From: Terebella lapidaria
Taxonomy: Eukaryota > Annelida > Polychaeta > Terebellida > Terebellidae
Direction: 5' to 3'
NCBI GenBank assembly: GCA_949152475.1
Contig: OX424562.1
Location: 25,544,209-25,608,208 of the forward strand
DNA: 64,000 nucleotides
Position numbers and translations under genes: made by a program. Below are positions 1 through 11,694 of this stretch, piece after piece. The notes under the pieces were generated by a model. That model searched no databases. It had not been told where the DNA came from and was given only the letters and a program-made list of their open reading frames with translations. Within the stretch, counting starts at the first letter, position 1. Each line of letters begins with the position of its first letter.

Positions 1-299
1 AAATATTAAAACGACAATGAATGTCCAATTGATACATGACATATATTATAAAACTGCATCAACATTGACGAAAACTAAAACTTTATCAATTAAGATAATA
101 GCGAAAAATTGAGGATTGCATGTCCAGGCTGTAAATTGTGTGTTCAAAGTACAACTGACGTACGTAGGCCAATCACTTGGTACTTGTTTGTCCTATTGTT
201 ATGTTTGAAACCGTTTCTACACGCAGTACTAAAACTAATAAAACTACAGGCAATCATACCAAACTATTACAACTATTTATCTAAAGAAAACAATGAATT

Positions 300-601
300 T
301 TAGAATTGTCCACCGTGTACTGATCTGTTGTCTATGCCACTGTTATCAACACCATTGAACGTCTCCGTCAAGGCTTGCCACTCCATGGCGTATGACGAGC
401 ACCTGCTCTGAGCGTCACTCATAACGTCATCAGGCGCGGGTGGGTCGCCATGACGGCGGCGCATGCAGTGGTCAGTCTTCCAATGATGGGAGCTGAGTAC
501 CATGACGATGATGATGCCCAGGGTCAGGTCCACCATCCATACAGTTGTAGCCTCGGACGTAGAAACTGTTGCACTGGCTGCCTTCACCTGACTGGAAGCA
601 C
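300..601 (-). pseudogene. decayed terminal (transmembrane/cytoplasmic) exon, copy of gene A
   Basis: The frame is still open and encodes a single hydrophobic segment followed by a basic stop-transfer stretch ([15 protein letters not shown]) and a tail containing [14 protein letters not shown]. These are nearly the same residues as the last exon of gene A. Where gene A has the acceptor TACAG, this copy has TTAT, so the original splice acceptor is gone. A nearby CCAG would enter in the wrong phase. The open frame hints at recent loss or at an undetected alternative use as a terminal exon. Confidence 0.6.
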
Positions 602-851
602 ATAACAAAAGCGTAGGGTATTGATTGATTTCATCCAAATATATTCTGCGTGGAACTCTTTGAAATCTGTGAAAAGAATGAAGGACTCTATGATACAGAA
701 ATCAACCTTTTTGATATTCACCTCTGTAGTTTTTTTTATATTCACCTCGTCACTATTATAATAAGTATAGTTTCATAATAATTATTAATTTTCCACAACG
801 ATGTGAAATAAGCGAGGCTCCAACATCTTTTCAGTCTCAAAATGAATGCAT

Positions 852-959
852 TTGGGTTTAGGAACTGAAACTCCAAGTTAAAACACTGGTATTTGCCTTG
901 TGTATTTATACAGACGTGTTGTCTACAATCATAGCGTGCCATCCTCGCACTCATTTTTT
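852..959 (-). pseudogene. decayed EGF-like exon, copy of gene A exon 7
   Basis: It aligns with the third EGF exon of gene A (CINTQGKYQC against [10 protein letters not shown], then the shared NLEFQFLNP). One base is lost near the start and seven are gained about 20 bases later, so the first half, which should give the N-E-C calcium-binding signature, is out of frame. The donor GTGAGT of gene A is ATGCAT here. Both lesions make it non-functional as an exon. Confidence 0.65.
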
Positions 960-1252
960 CTGGACAGGAGGGGAATAATTCGTATGAACAAAATGTGCTC
1001 AAAAATATATTTCGTTTACAGAATCTTCAAGATCAAGAATTACTGGATCATGTTACTGATTCTGCAATGCGAAGTTCAACTTATACACACCGCCATATCA
1101 ACTTATACACACCGCCATATCACCTAGCACAAAAACGATCAGTTGCGAATATGATCATGGCTTTAATGGTTTATATTTATTTTTTTTTGTGAAATAACTA
1201 TTCCTTTAAGTTTTCATGTAAGTACTTTGATGGATGTGGTTATAGTGTTGTA

Positions 1253-1825
1253 TATTTTGATGCGATTATAGTGTTGTGTCCCAAAAAATGTCGCAATCGA
1301 AATTTCACTGCTTAATCCTAGCATTCGACATGAATGTAGTAACCGACACTCCTGTCGACAGTCTATTGTTGATCAGAACAAGAACTTTTGTTGGGTAGTA
1401 TCATTTTTTCAGTAATTTGTGAACATATTACCATATTTTATTTACTCGTTTTAATCTAATTCATTTAAAATATATACATACAAAAATCGATCCCACATAA
1501 AATAGCACAAGGGCGAAAATATCTTCTATATAAACACCGGAGTGAATGGAATTAATAACTGTTTTTCAGGGATATGATGAGACTATAATAATGTTGTATG
1601 CCACACAAAAAAATTGCAATGGACCTAGAAATTTCAATGCTAGATTGTAGCATATTATATGCAAGTGGGAACCGATACTGTTGTTGATCACAAAAACTTT
1701 TGTTGAGAAACATGATTCTTCAGTAGGTTGTGAACATTGTATTTAGTCGTTTTTACATCTAATTCATTTAAAATATATACATAAAACGAAGCATGAAATA
1801 GCTTAGGGGCGAAAATACGCTTCAA
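1253..1825. repeat. tandem direct duplication, two units of about 250-280 bp
   Basis: 1253-1535 and 1582-1825 share many words in the same order: tatagtgttgt/taatgttgta, aatttcaatgct-like, gttgatca, acaaaaacttttgttg, ttcagtaggttgtgaacat, catctaattcatttaaaat and gggcgaaaata. There is no coding potential. It lies between the two copies of the gene A tail, so this corner of the window has duplicated more than once. Confidence 0.6.
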
Positions 1826-2579
1826 CGATACAGTTCAATTTGTTACAGTAACCACGAGCGAAATATACATATTCCTGATAAGTAACAAAGTGCCGTGTAT
1901 TTTGTTTCTTCCAGTTATTAGTGAAATAAACACACATATCAAAATACTAAGTAAAGGTACCACGTTATGATTCCATTCATGCGAAACTACGCTTCACAAA
2001 GTTAACGCTACAATACAAGTCAAAAACATTAAATGTACATCAGTCTTTGGTTCTTCCTACTCAAAAGTGAATTGTACACAGTAACATTTTATCCACGTTT
2101 CAATACATCGATTTTTATGAAGCTGATATTATCATTTCAAAATTCATTTTCTGCAAAACACAAAACGATATATACAAGCACACCTTACTTGTTATGCTGA
2201 ACTCACATTTGCTAATGTACAGAGGTAGTGAGCGGTCAGCATTGTACAAAATTTGAAGAAAAAAAATATGTTATAACTTTTTCATTTATATGTGTATAAT
2301 CTCAGACTGGTATTAGTGAGAGGTCGGTGAGTTTTGTGTCAAATATAAAACAACAAACCGACAAAATTAATGCTACACCATACCAACCTATCACTGTAAG
2401 CAAAAAAAATATATTCAAATTCTAATGATTGTATGACCGTATAAAAAAACAATGGCTGCTATTTAATACGTGTTCGAATAGGAATACAATACGCTAACAC
2501 GAGAGAACATTGAAAACTTATGTGGACTATGAAGTTTCCAAATAACATACGTCACTGTTAATATAGCGAATGTGTAAAT
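1826..2579. other. AT-rich spacer, no gene seen
   Basis: Neither strand shows a coding signature, RNA gene or strong repeat. It is the spacer between the decayed tail copy and the 3' flank of gene A. Confidence 0.6.
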
Positions 2580-2867
2580 AAGGACAATGAGTGTGCAATT
2601 GATAAACTGTATCAACTACATACATGACGCTCTATGCACACGACAATGGCGAATTAGCTGATTGCATGTCCAAGCTGTAATAGTGCGTGTTGTAATCCTC
2701 TATTACACAGCTGACGAACGTAGGCCTATCACAGACTTTTAATGGTACTTGCTTGTCGTATTGTTGATTTGTTTGACATCGTTTCTACATGTAATACACA
2801 AACTAACGAAACTACAGTCATTCTTATAAAAATAGTATTATTGTATGTCTAAATAGAACAATGAGTT

Positions 2868-3175
2868 TTAGCATTGTCCACTGTGTACTGATATGTTGTC
2901 TAAATCTACGCCGGTATTATCAACGCCATTTGACGTCTCAACCGCCGCTTGGCTCTCCATGACGTATGACGAGCACCTGCTCTGAGCGTCACTCATAACG
3001 TCATCATGCACGGGTGGGTCGCTATGACGGCGGCGCATGCAGTGGTCAGTTTTCCAGCGACGGAAGCTGATTGCCATGACGACGAGGATGCCCAGGGTCA
3101 GGCCCACCATCCAAACAGTTGTACCGACGGACGTGGTAACTGTCGCACTGGCCGCCTGCACCTGACCGGAGGCAC
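2868..3175 (-). CDS. gene A exon 8: transmembrane helix and cytoplasmic tail, stop
   Basis: The acceptor ATACAG enters in phase 1. A Thr/Ser-rich juxtamembrane piece is followed by a helix of about 19 residues ([19 protein letters not shown]), then a basic stop-transfer group ([13 protein letters not shown]). The 64-residue tail has [16 protein letters not shown] and ends SVHSGQC. The tail shows no recognised kinase or adaptor domain; Ser/Tyr residues could be phosphorylated (inference). Confidence 0.8.
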
Positions 3176-5951
3176 CTGTATCCAAGGAAAGTGTATAGAT
3201 TGATTTTTTTTCGATATACTGTGTGGAATGCTTTAAAATCGGTAACGAATGATGCTATTGTAACTCAATGATACTGGTATCAATTTTTTACCCTGTAATT
3301 TATTCACTATGATAATAGTTATAGTTCCATAATAACTATTTATTTCCGTAAACGGTGTGAAAAATAAACGAGGTTCCAGGAAATATGGAGATGAACTCAC
3401 GTGGATTGAGAAACTGGAACTCCAAGTTGACACATTGGTATCCTCCGTGCAGGTTTATACAGACGTGTCTACATAGCGTGCCATCCTCGCACTCATTCAC
3501 GTCTGGACAGGATGGAAACAATTCATTTAGGCATAACGTACTTCAAAATTATATTCAGTATAGGGTTAATGACGTTGATGAGGTTTTAGAATTTTATTTG
3601 AAAACGAGTCTTCAATGCAAAGATTTAATGGTCATAACTTTTCACAATCGATTGCCGGCCATAAGATACAAAACGTGTTGACCATTTCAGAAACACAAAT
3701 GCTAATATTGGTATGGCAAATCTAGTGGAAGCCACCATATCAATCCCGGACCTACCGATACAATCGACGTTGTTGGGTCCGAGCACGTACCCCTCCCCAC
3801 ACGAGCACAGGAACGACCCAGCCGTGTTGGTGCAGGTGTCAAAACAGCCACCGTTATTGGAAGAACATTCGTCAAAATCTGGTCAAATCAAAGTATGATT
3901 AAGTGTAACATAATGCATGCAATCATATCAATAAAATTTGTTGTCTGGTCTTTCACTTTCACCACGTGTGATGACGTACACGTAACTATCTCTGACTAAA
4001 TGTGCTTGATGTCTAAACCCTACAACTTCCGTGGATTTATAATGCCTGGTACATATAGGGCATGAAACGTTTATTCTCGTTTAATATCTGATTTCATCCC
4101 TACATTGATTCATGCCTCCCACACACCAATCCCACGTATTGGCACAATTTAGACTTATAAGCCACTGGCATCATGCGTACATTATTGAAGGTGACACGAG
4201 TGAGGTTCCATACCGCTGCAGGTGCGCTGATCCGGGTTGAGCATGAAGCCGTTAGGACACGTGCACTGGTAGCTCCCGAATGTATTCTCACACGTCTCTG
4301 CACAGTTATGCTGTCCCGTGGAGCACTCGTCTACGTCTAGGGGGAGGGGAGGGATAAATATATATGATATTATTAATTATCTAGTGGTGTGCATTGGAAC
4401 TCCTCGTCTTTGATGAGCCAGTGAACCTGCACGTGTTGAATTCAATGCAAGACGACGACGGACGCAACACTATGCCAATAGGTTATCGGACATTTGATCC
4501 GGTAACCTAAAAATAGCAATATATATATAACTACCTGTAACGCCGCCTGGAAGGGCTATGCCGGGGTCGCCCTTGGCACCGGGGGGTCCCGGAGGGCCTG
4601 GTGGCCCAGGGGGCCCGGCCACACCCTGGGAGCCCGGTTGTCCATCTGATCCGTCTCTGCCCGGCGTCCCATTAGCCCCGTCCCTCCCGGGGGGACCTGC
4701 TGGGCCTGCCGGGCCTGCGGGTCCTTGAGGGCCAGTTGCTCCAGGCACTCCTGTAACCAAAGCACAGGAATGATAGCTACTGGCAGTTGTTTCCTGCCGG
4801 ATTAAAAGCCTCCAATTCCAAACACTATTGCACTTAATAATTTGAAATGATAATCACGGTTTTCTGTGTAGTTTAACTGATTGTGCTAACGCCCAATGAC
4901 ACCGATGTTTCCCAAATCACCCCCACAATCTGACAGATCCTGGTAGTTTCAAGTAACAACTTGACGCGATCCCTTACGTGTGTCAATGTCGACCGACATG
5001 GAGTAGATGGCAGGGTAGGGCAGGTTGAAGAAGTCGTACGTATCTCCCACGACTGGGTAGTCGGCTGTTGTTTCAATGGTACGGAAATACTGCTTGTAGT
5101 TCTGCAGGAAGTCGAAGCTGATTGGGTTGGAGCCTTGGCCCTCGATCGTGAAGCCCAGACGGCTATGGCGAGGCAGGTCTATCACTCTGTTAGGGTTAAT
5201 CTACGTGGAAATGAAACACCAGTGGACTTTCTCATCATGTAATTGCTCCTGAAATATGGCCTTTTATATTCATTAAGTTAGGCTTTAGATTAGACGATTT
5301 TGATCAGATCGCATGACTGACTGTTTTCAAGGTTCGAGACTGCCATTGAGCATTTGATGTAAGCTTAGCAACATAAAATATACGAATAGACAGGCTGCCA
5401 TGTCATAATAACTCTTACCGACACAATTCCCTCGACCTGTGTACTGATCATAAAGACCTCCGTCTCAGCCAGCAGTCGGAAGGTCACTCGATCTGAACTC
5501 ATCAGGATCTCATCCCAAAACTGGAACCGGATGGGCAGCTGCAGCACGACTTCTGTCGATGACTGGACGACATACAGCTGGAAGCCTTGCACACGCCCGG
5601 CGGGCAGTGCCACCTGGTAATCAAGCCAGGAACGAGGCTTAGCCGAGACGCCCGTGTGGTTTCGTTTCTTGACCTCATGTCCCCACGTCTCTACCGTACC
5701 TTGGACATCCAACAAATACTGGTCGCCTGTTTGAATATACCGGATCGACGAAAGCAGAAAACATGAACGCCACCCGCCATCGAAAATGGAGTATATCAAG
5801 GTATCAGCAAATATCAATATTTCGCTTTGATTTCAGTACGCTGATAAGACTGATGAGTGTGTTCACCAAGTTGTACGTGGTCATTACCTTGTCCATACAC
5901 AGTCGTCACTGCACACAACACTAACAGCGCTTGTACCACCAACCAATGCAT
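2868..5951 (-). CDS. gene A: collagen/EGF-like type I membrane protein, 8 exons, 488 aa
   Basis: Exons joined on the minus strand: 5951-5888, 5726-5419, 5200-4978, 4750-4535, 4336-4214, 3878-3756, 3502-3401, 3175-2868. Every intron has GT/AG borders and the exons sum to 1467 nt, an exact 489 codons with stop. Domain order: signal peptide 1-19, unnamed ectodomain about 22-198, collagen 199-270, two full EGF-like modules 271-352, a shortened EGF-like module 353-386, transmembrane helix about 406-424, cytoplasmic tail 425-488. Module exons are phase 1-1, typical of shuffled extracellular modules. It is inferred to be a surface protein whose collagen part trimerises and presents the N-terminal domain. 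Ligand and partners are unknown. Gene B at the right end of the window is a paralog. I recognise no named family for the whole protein. Confidence 0.85.
3401..3502 (-). CDS. gene A exon 7: truncated EGF-like module 3
   Basis: This 102-nt phase 1-1 exon encodes [23 protein letters not shown] and then [10 protein letters not shown]. Only four of the six EGF cysteines are present; the C5-C6 loop is replaced by an NLEFQFLNP stretch. The acceptor GTCCAG and donor GTGAGT are good, and the NLEFQFLNP stretch is kept in the decayed copy at 852-959, so the short form is a family trait and not an error here. Confidence 0.75.
3756..3878 (-). CDS. gene A exon 6: calcium-binding EGF-like module 2
   Basis: This 123-nt phase 1-1 exon encodes [30 protein letters not shown]......DC. 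The six cysteines and the D-x-D-E-C signature are intact. Donor GTAGGT, acceptor ACCAG. Confidence 0.85.
4214..4336 (-). CDS. gene A exon 5: calcium-binding EGF-like module 1
   Basis: This 123-nt phase 1-1 exon encodes [20 protein letters not shown]....RTC, with all six cysteines and the D-x-D-E-C plus aromatic (Y) calcium-binding signature. Donor GTATGG, acceptor CCTAG. Confidence 0.85.
4535..4750 (-). CDS. gene A exon 4: collagen triple-helix segment
   Basis: It holds about 21 uninterrupted Gly-X-Y triplets rich in Pro at X and Y, including [13 protein letters not shown] and a run of GPP, ending at GAKGDPG followed by a non-collagenous linker ALPGGVT. The exon is 216 nt, phase 1-1, which equals four 54-bp units as in fibrillar collagen genes, although such a short collagen part points to a non-fibrillar, collagen-stalk protein. 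It is strikingly GC-rich against its introns. Confidence 0.85.
4978..5200 (-). CDS. gene A exon 3: ectodomain, second half
   Basis: The acceptor ACGTAG is chosen over a nearer AACAG because only it keeps phase 0 and the downstream frame. The donor is GTAAGG in phase 1. The residues NPISFDF...YFRTIET...[10 protein letters not shown]...IYSMSVDI align with gene B exon 4 (GPISFDY...YFTKTLP...LLIGENYEF...FSVAVEI). This confirms the exon and marks the family's most conserved core. Confidence 0.8.
5419..5726 (-). CDS. gene A exon 2: ectodomain, first half
   Basis: The acceptor AAACAG enters in phase 1 and the donor GTAAGA leaves in phase 0. Alternating hydrophobic strands ([36 protein letters not shown]) suggest a beta-sandwich. 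Length, phases and pattern match gene B exon 3 (60294-60586). One N-glycosylation sequon, NHT, is present. Confidence 0.8.
5888..5951 (-). CDS. gene A exon 1: signal peptide
   Basis: It encodes Met, His, Trp and then a hydrophobic run rich in Leu, Val and Ala, ending VYGQ, a good signal-peptidase context. The donor is GTAATG and the exon ends in phase 1. The ATG directly follows a TTTCCAG acceptor-like sequence, so a non-coding 5' exon may be spliced on just before it. Confidence 0.8.
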
Positions 5952-6008
5952 CTGGAAACATACATTCAGAACTCTTTGTGTGAAACATGCCCCTATATTC
6001 CCATCCAT

Positions 6009-9000
6009 GAAAGACTAAAGTTATGGGAAATGAAACACTGCCAAATTATGAAGCTACTCATCTTTTGAATACCAACACAGATTACAAATATGCATCATTC
6101 ATATAGCGCTACCTGCGGATACTATAAACATTACGTGATACTACCAGTGTATCACATGGTAGGCCTACAGGCTCTCACCTCGGTGCTGTCACTGCCTCGT
6201 GTCTCCACTCTCCTGGTGTCTGTCTTCCTGGACTCGAGCTATATTACATCCTCAGCTCTCACCAGAAACCTGCTCCATGTGAACCAAATGTAGGCATGTT
6301 TTATTCCAATTTTGCTTCAATACTTGTTGTTTCATGCGAACGTAATTCCGATTCCAGTGAGTGAAATGTAATTCTTGAATAATACAACAAATATATTCCT
6401 GACCGTGATTGCATTAATTTAGGGTCGTCCGTTTTGAATCGTATCATGAATTACGTCACAAGATAGAGTTATATATTCGTATCATGTAATCGCGTGTACA
6501 CTCGTTATGCGGTTTGGTGGCGGTCTCTCTGCAAGTTTTCTTGGTTATGTATGTAGGCGTAGAGTAGAAAAAAATGGAAAGAATGCCTTTGGTCCCATAA
6601 AACTATTGCCTTAATTTCGGGTGCACTAGAATAGTACGTGCAGACATTGTAGAATCAGTTTTGTCATCTTTTTATGACATATTTAGAACATATAATGTGT
6701 ACTTTTCGTGCGGCAAACCTACTTCAATTCAGAGGAATGCATCGGAAACTAGCAAGATACCGAGATTGTTCAAGCCAATTCAGACTTAATTTGGCTGAAA
6801 AAATAAAACTTGTTACGTGAAGAAGAGTTGCATTATATTTCGAAGGCAAGTGAGCCTGACGTTACCAGTTTGACAGGAACCAAACAAGGCGCTACAGTGT
6901 CGTTCGTCCAGACTTCTACTGGTTGCTCGTCTGTGTTTTTTATGCCCCTGAATGTAAAGGTCAATTCGTCCGCTTAAATTTCACACTGTTGTTCAAGATT
7001 TAATCACCTGATGAGGAGTGCTTGATACCTCACTATTAATCATTTCTTGGGTGTTTTGTTTTAAGGAAGGACTGCACTTAAGAAACATGAGATGGTAGTA
7101 AAACCACCTTTCCAAACAATATAAAGGTAACAAAATCACCAACACTACTCAGCTCCTCTTCCACAAGCTTACGTAAGATTCGTTGTGACTGACAAGATCT
7201 CTAAATCAGTTGTTTTATCTTATAATTTTCACCACGAAATCAAATTGAATTAAATCTAATTCAAATTATATGGAAAACATGAATCATAATGGAGCTCGTG
7301 CCAATTTATGCCATTATTATGCAGAATAAAAAAAACTCCAGTGTAGTTTTTCAACTTGCTGTTGGCTATTGTGAAATTTTTCGTGTAAAGTTTATGAACA
7401 CGAGTTGAACAGAATTATGTTTGTCGCTGTCTACATATTCGTAATCACTAAACCGTAAATCTTAGCATTGCTTTTTTCTGAATGCAGAAGATATATCTCG
7501 TTGTCAGTGTGCCAAAGTATACACTCTTGAACGTGGTTAGTAAATACTATATTAGTATGGTCGAAAAAAAAATAATTATATCACATGTAAAGAACTACAT
7601 TATGATAATATAATATATGAATTCCTTTTCGTGACTTTTCTGGCAAATCCGTCCAAGAAACCTTCACTGAACTCTTCGTTGACTTGTAAGAACCTGGAGA
7701 GATACCCTCATGTCTATGTGTTCATTGACAACGTCTTAGATTTACACTATGCTTGACTTCTCCGTGCAACTATAATCCATGTTTCTACATGCCTGGGAAG
7801 ACATTGTTATATTTAGAACACACCCATCGTGATTTCACTACACAATGAAGTGAGAAAAAAACATGAATAGTAATGAATTGCTGTGAGAAACCAAACGAGA
7901 TATGCAGCGCGATCGGTCCTTTGTCTGTCAAATTACATTTGAAATATATATTCAGTTTGTGTAACCCAGAGTGACAATTGGTCGTTAAATCATTGTGTCT
8001 TTCGTATGCGTTGGCACTTTTGGTGACTCGTTCCTGTCGTAAAGAATTTCCTCAAGCAACATGACTGAAAATGAACCCTAAAAAGTTGATATACAGCCTT
8101 TACATCATATCCTTTGCATTGCAGATATACTCAATATTTCCACCTGATCCCCGTGAGATTTCTAATCACAATGACAACCATGTGAGGAACATAATTTCTC
8201 TCCATCCACGGCTGGTTTAATTTCGGTTTGTAAGTCATTATCCTCCACAATGGACCGTGTCGTACATAAATATTGTGACACATGTGCACTTTCCATTCAC
8301 CCTTGTCTAAATATCGACCGATGCCTGCTGTTGCATGACGGGTAATTGAATACGGCACGGTTTTAAATGTGTACAAATATGATCGATGATTTTCACTTGC
8401 AGGACGTTGGAGCAGTTTAGAAGCGATCATTATAATTCTCCCAAATTTCTAATGTGAGGGGCAATTTTCAACGAAATGGTGATTCTATCGCACAGACAAA
8501 TAGATCGTTAAAATGGAAAGTGACATAACCTTGTATGCCTGAAAGTTTTGTCATTGCCTTGCAGATTAACCTATCTAATGTATACCGATTGCTCACCGAA
8601 AGTTGATCACTACAGGCTGTTCATTGGGAAACGATGTGTTCTTGTTATTCCTGTGTTCCACGGTAATCCAATATTTGTCGTTTTCATGGATATAGTAATG
8701 TCTTAGCTCTAGCCAAACTTCATCACTTGTTAAAAAACATATGAACTTTGAGGGATCCCATCTTTCAATCTCCAAAATTTAGATCGATTTGTATTTGCAG
8801 TTGTATTCAATACAACATTGTGTTACTAGTAGGTTGTTGGGATATGTTTCTTATGATTTTCACTGTGCATCTGCGATGTGTACGTGTTGTGTGTATGTTG
8901 CTGAATTCAAGTAAAGGCAATTCGATATTGTCTAAGTTTAGCACATACTGCTGGGTTTCATATGGAGATCAGTATCCCTTCGACTGCATGCTAACAAATA

Positions 9001-9689
9001 AAAATTCTATGGGTACGGCAAATTGTTCAAACATTCTTGACTTGAAGCAACCTTTTCTGGTAAATACGAGACAAATGCCAGTGGGGTATGTGAAACCACA
9101 TACACCAACAAACACACACTGTTGTCGATTTGTGGATTTCTTAGTGTTTCTGACAAAAGGCAAGAACTAATATCTAGTTTACTTACGGTTTGATGTCTGA
9201 AACCCTTCGTTGGCCAACCCTGTCCTATGGACGACGCCGTTCTGTCCAAATGGAAGCTCAACTATTTTATTCCAGTTAAATAATACTGTAAACAAAAAAT
9301 ACATCTATGTATGAATTGTGCTCGAACTGTCTCTATAAAGAACATCAAATAAAATACATGACTTTTGGCAATATTTCTCGTTCACTATGCACCAGCCAAG
9401 TACACAATCTTAGTGTGTTCATGAAACTTCCAGCATTGATAGATTGTGAATAAATGGGTGAGGGGGGGGTCTATTGGTTGTACCCAGGACGCTGCCAATA
9501 CATTAGTATATATGCCATACCTCAACCACGAGCCAAAACATCAGTGACTAAAGAAAAGTCTCGTTAATATCTTCACCTGCTGACCAATGACCCCGAATCT
9601 ATGACCTCGCTTGCATTCCACGGACGCTATATGGCATAAAAACTTGGCATTCTATTCTCTAAATTGTACCAACCAGTAGTAACTCACCC
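6009..9689. other. intergenic, no convincing gene
   Basis: AT-rich sequence upstream of gene A. The gene A promoter should lie near its left end, but I see no clear TATA box. Weak minus-strand exon-like pieces near 8131-8395, 8597-8769 and 9187-9262 are treated among the findings. No RNA gene or tandem array is seen. Confidence 0.5.
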
Positions 9690-10380
9690 ATGCTCACACC
9701 GACCGTGATATTTTCACCCCCGCTCTCTCGCCAACCAGTCCTTAAAACTACCCTGGCCCTCCGTAGAGAACCACCTACACCTAACCTCTCTAGACAAGTG
9801 TGTCTGAGTGATTGGTCTCAAGTCCGGCGGAGTCTTGCACGGATGACACCTACCTGGCACCAACGGAACGCCTAATCCAGTGTAAACTCTAGAAAAATCC
9901 ACAACGGACCTCTACAAGCTCCTCTCCCGAGACTATCGGCTAGCACAGGCACCTACTCCCATCTAAAGACGGTCTCCACCTCACCTAGCACTGGCAGAGT
10001 AGCGCCATGTTAGTCTAGAGAGAACCGTGGCTTTGGTCGGCGACAACAAACACAAGATGACGGCTGAGAGGAGGGGGGAAGGCTGAGAGAGCAAAGTCAG
10101 AGTAGTGAGACCAATACATGGTACCTTGAGGGGCCACGACCGACTGATAAGAACCATTTCACGAGTTTCATGATGTGTGACAACCCCCGGGCCACGACAC
10201 CTTTTGTCAGTGAGTGCCAGCGTATCGAGCCTGCCTCTGTGGAAGACAAGGTCGCAACTCGTAGAACGAACCCACGGGGGTTTACAGCGTACAAGTCCGC
10301 CATTCGATGTTCGTGTGGGCGAATTCTGGCGGTAAACCGGCTGGGAATTCAACCGAGCATGACGTGTCACCCCTTCTCGT
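9690..10380. other. GC-rich block of unknown origin
   Basis: About 690 bp with clearly higher GC and CpG than the flanks and fairly sharp edges. It contains tgtgacaacccccgggcc, the kind of start seen in some LTRs, but no matching end, TSD or protein motif could be found. Best guess is a relic or a non-autonomous fragment of a transposon; a CpG-rich regulatory block is the alternative. Confidence 0.3.
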
Positions 10381-11690
10381 AAATACCTACTGTCTGTCAG
10401 ATATATTTATATATCTATTCGGTTCGCTTTTGTTGTCTCTTGCATTCACTCATTAGCATCCTTTTGAGTGTTTCCTTTCCCACTGATTCATTATTGAATA
10501 CCTCTTTTTCTGTGCAACAAGTGCAGTGTCATTTATAGATTTTTTTTTGGACTCTTAAAGAAGAAAAAGAATACACTGATTACAGTACGTTTCACTGTTA
10601 CATGTATGTCATCATTCGTTATCCCATGCTCCAATTACATATGATGCTTGAATAACTTGGCATGTAAATCAGTGTTTTAACAGCACACGCCACAAGGAGA
10701 TCATAGCACTACGATATAAAGTGCTTGAAGACCCGAAACTCACCTTTCTGTAATACCGGTATCACGTCTAGAGAGACTTCTGAAGGTAACAATTAATTGA
10801 AGCTTCCACAAATCTCACCAAAATCTTAGTCCGTCACGTATGCCATGATGTCATTGCATAATGACTTTCCATAAGTACGTTACATACTAATCACGGGGTC
10901 AAGTTTTGCACCAAATACTCATATAAACTCAACGGATTAAGCCACATTGTTGCACAATTCACACATGGTTAAAATCCCCACCAACAAGCTTTGAATCTTT
11001 ACGCTCCAGCTGAAATTCTAGTGTCACATAGGGACACATGGTCTCGGCTGGTCACATATGACTGATACCGGGGGAATATCGATTGCTGCGACTCCGTTCT
11101 GATCTGAATACAGATGGGCTGTGGTTAGTTTCCCAGGTGTAGAAGATATCAGGCAACAGGGATGTGACATGTGCAGGTATTGACTAGTAAAAGGAAGAAA
11201 GGTTGACTGATCGCTCATGTAGTGGAATTATTCCTGATGAAAATAAATGTCAATGCGATGGAATTGCCTTGATACAGTCTATTGATATATTACTGGTACC
11301 ATAGCAAATATTCAACACTGAACAAGATTTTCAGACTCATCAATGACACATTTATTATGTATATATGTTCAGACCCTTTCTTTATTAAATATGTTTCAAT
11401 ATGTGATGAGCCTAACTTTTCTAAACGAAATTAGTAACAACAATTTGATTAGTGATGATTATATGATGACGAGTATGATAGGAACATGTGCTCTAAAAAA
11501 GCATTTTCTTTATCACCGGGTGACGTTATGATCCCTATATCAGTTAATTGAGCACGTCCCTACCTATGAATACTCATAGAAACGAATAGAATAGGGGTAT
11601 ATTTACACGTGGTGGCTCCTATTACCCTGAGGATCAACTTACCACAGTCTCCCTTATTGTGTGTTTATGTATGTGAGGAAGCGGATGTTA
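10381..11690. other. intergenic, no gene seen
   Basis: AT-rich spacer up to the insertion point of the gypsy element. No coding, RNA or repeat signal is supported. Confidence 0.55.
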
Positions 11691-11694
11691 ATTA

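Larger units (their letters stand above)
11..1010. repeat. degenerate tandem copy of the 3' end of gene A
   Basis: This block matches about 2580-3570 in order: shared 3' flanking words (for example gattgcatgtcca, cgtttctacat/acgc), then a terminal transmembrane exon, then an EGF exon, then intron sequence. Similarity covers coding and non-coding parts, so it is a segmental tandem duplication of about 1 kb and not a retrocopy. Divergence is clear but the two remain alignable by eye. It could also be a separate old gene tail, but no further upstream exons of such a gene are visible between the copies. Confidence 0.7.

Noticed and set aside
1075..1125. Two 25-bp direct repeats (cttatacacaccgccatatca)
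   Set aside because: Only two copies; a simple local slippage with no further significance.
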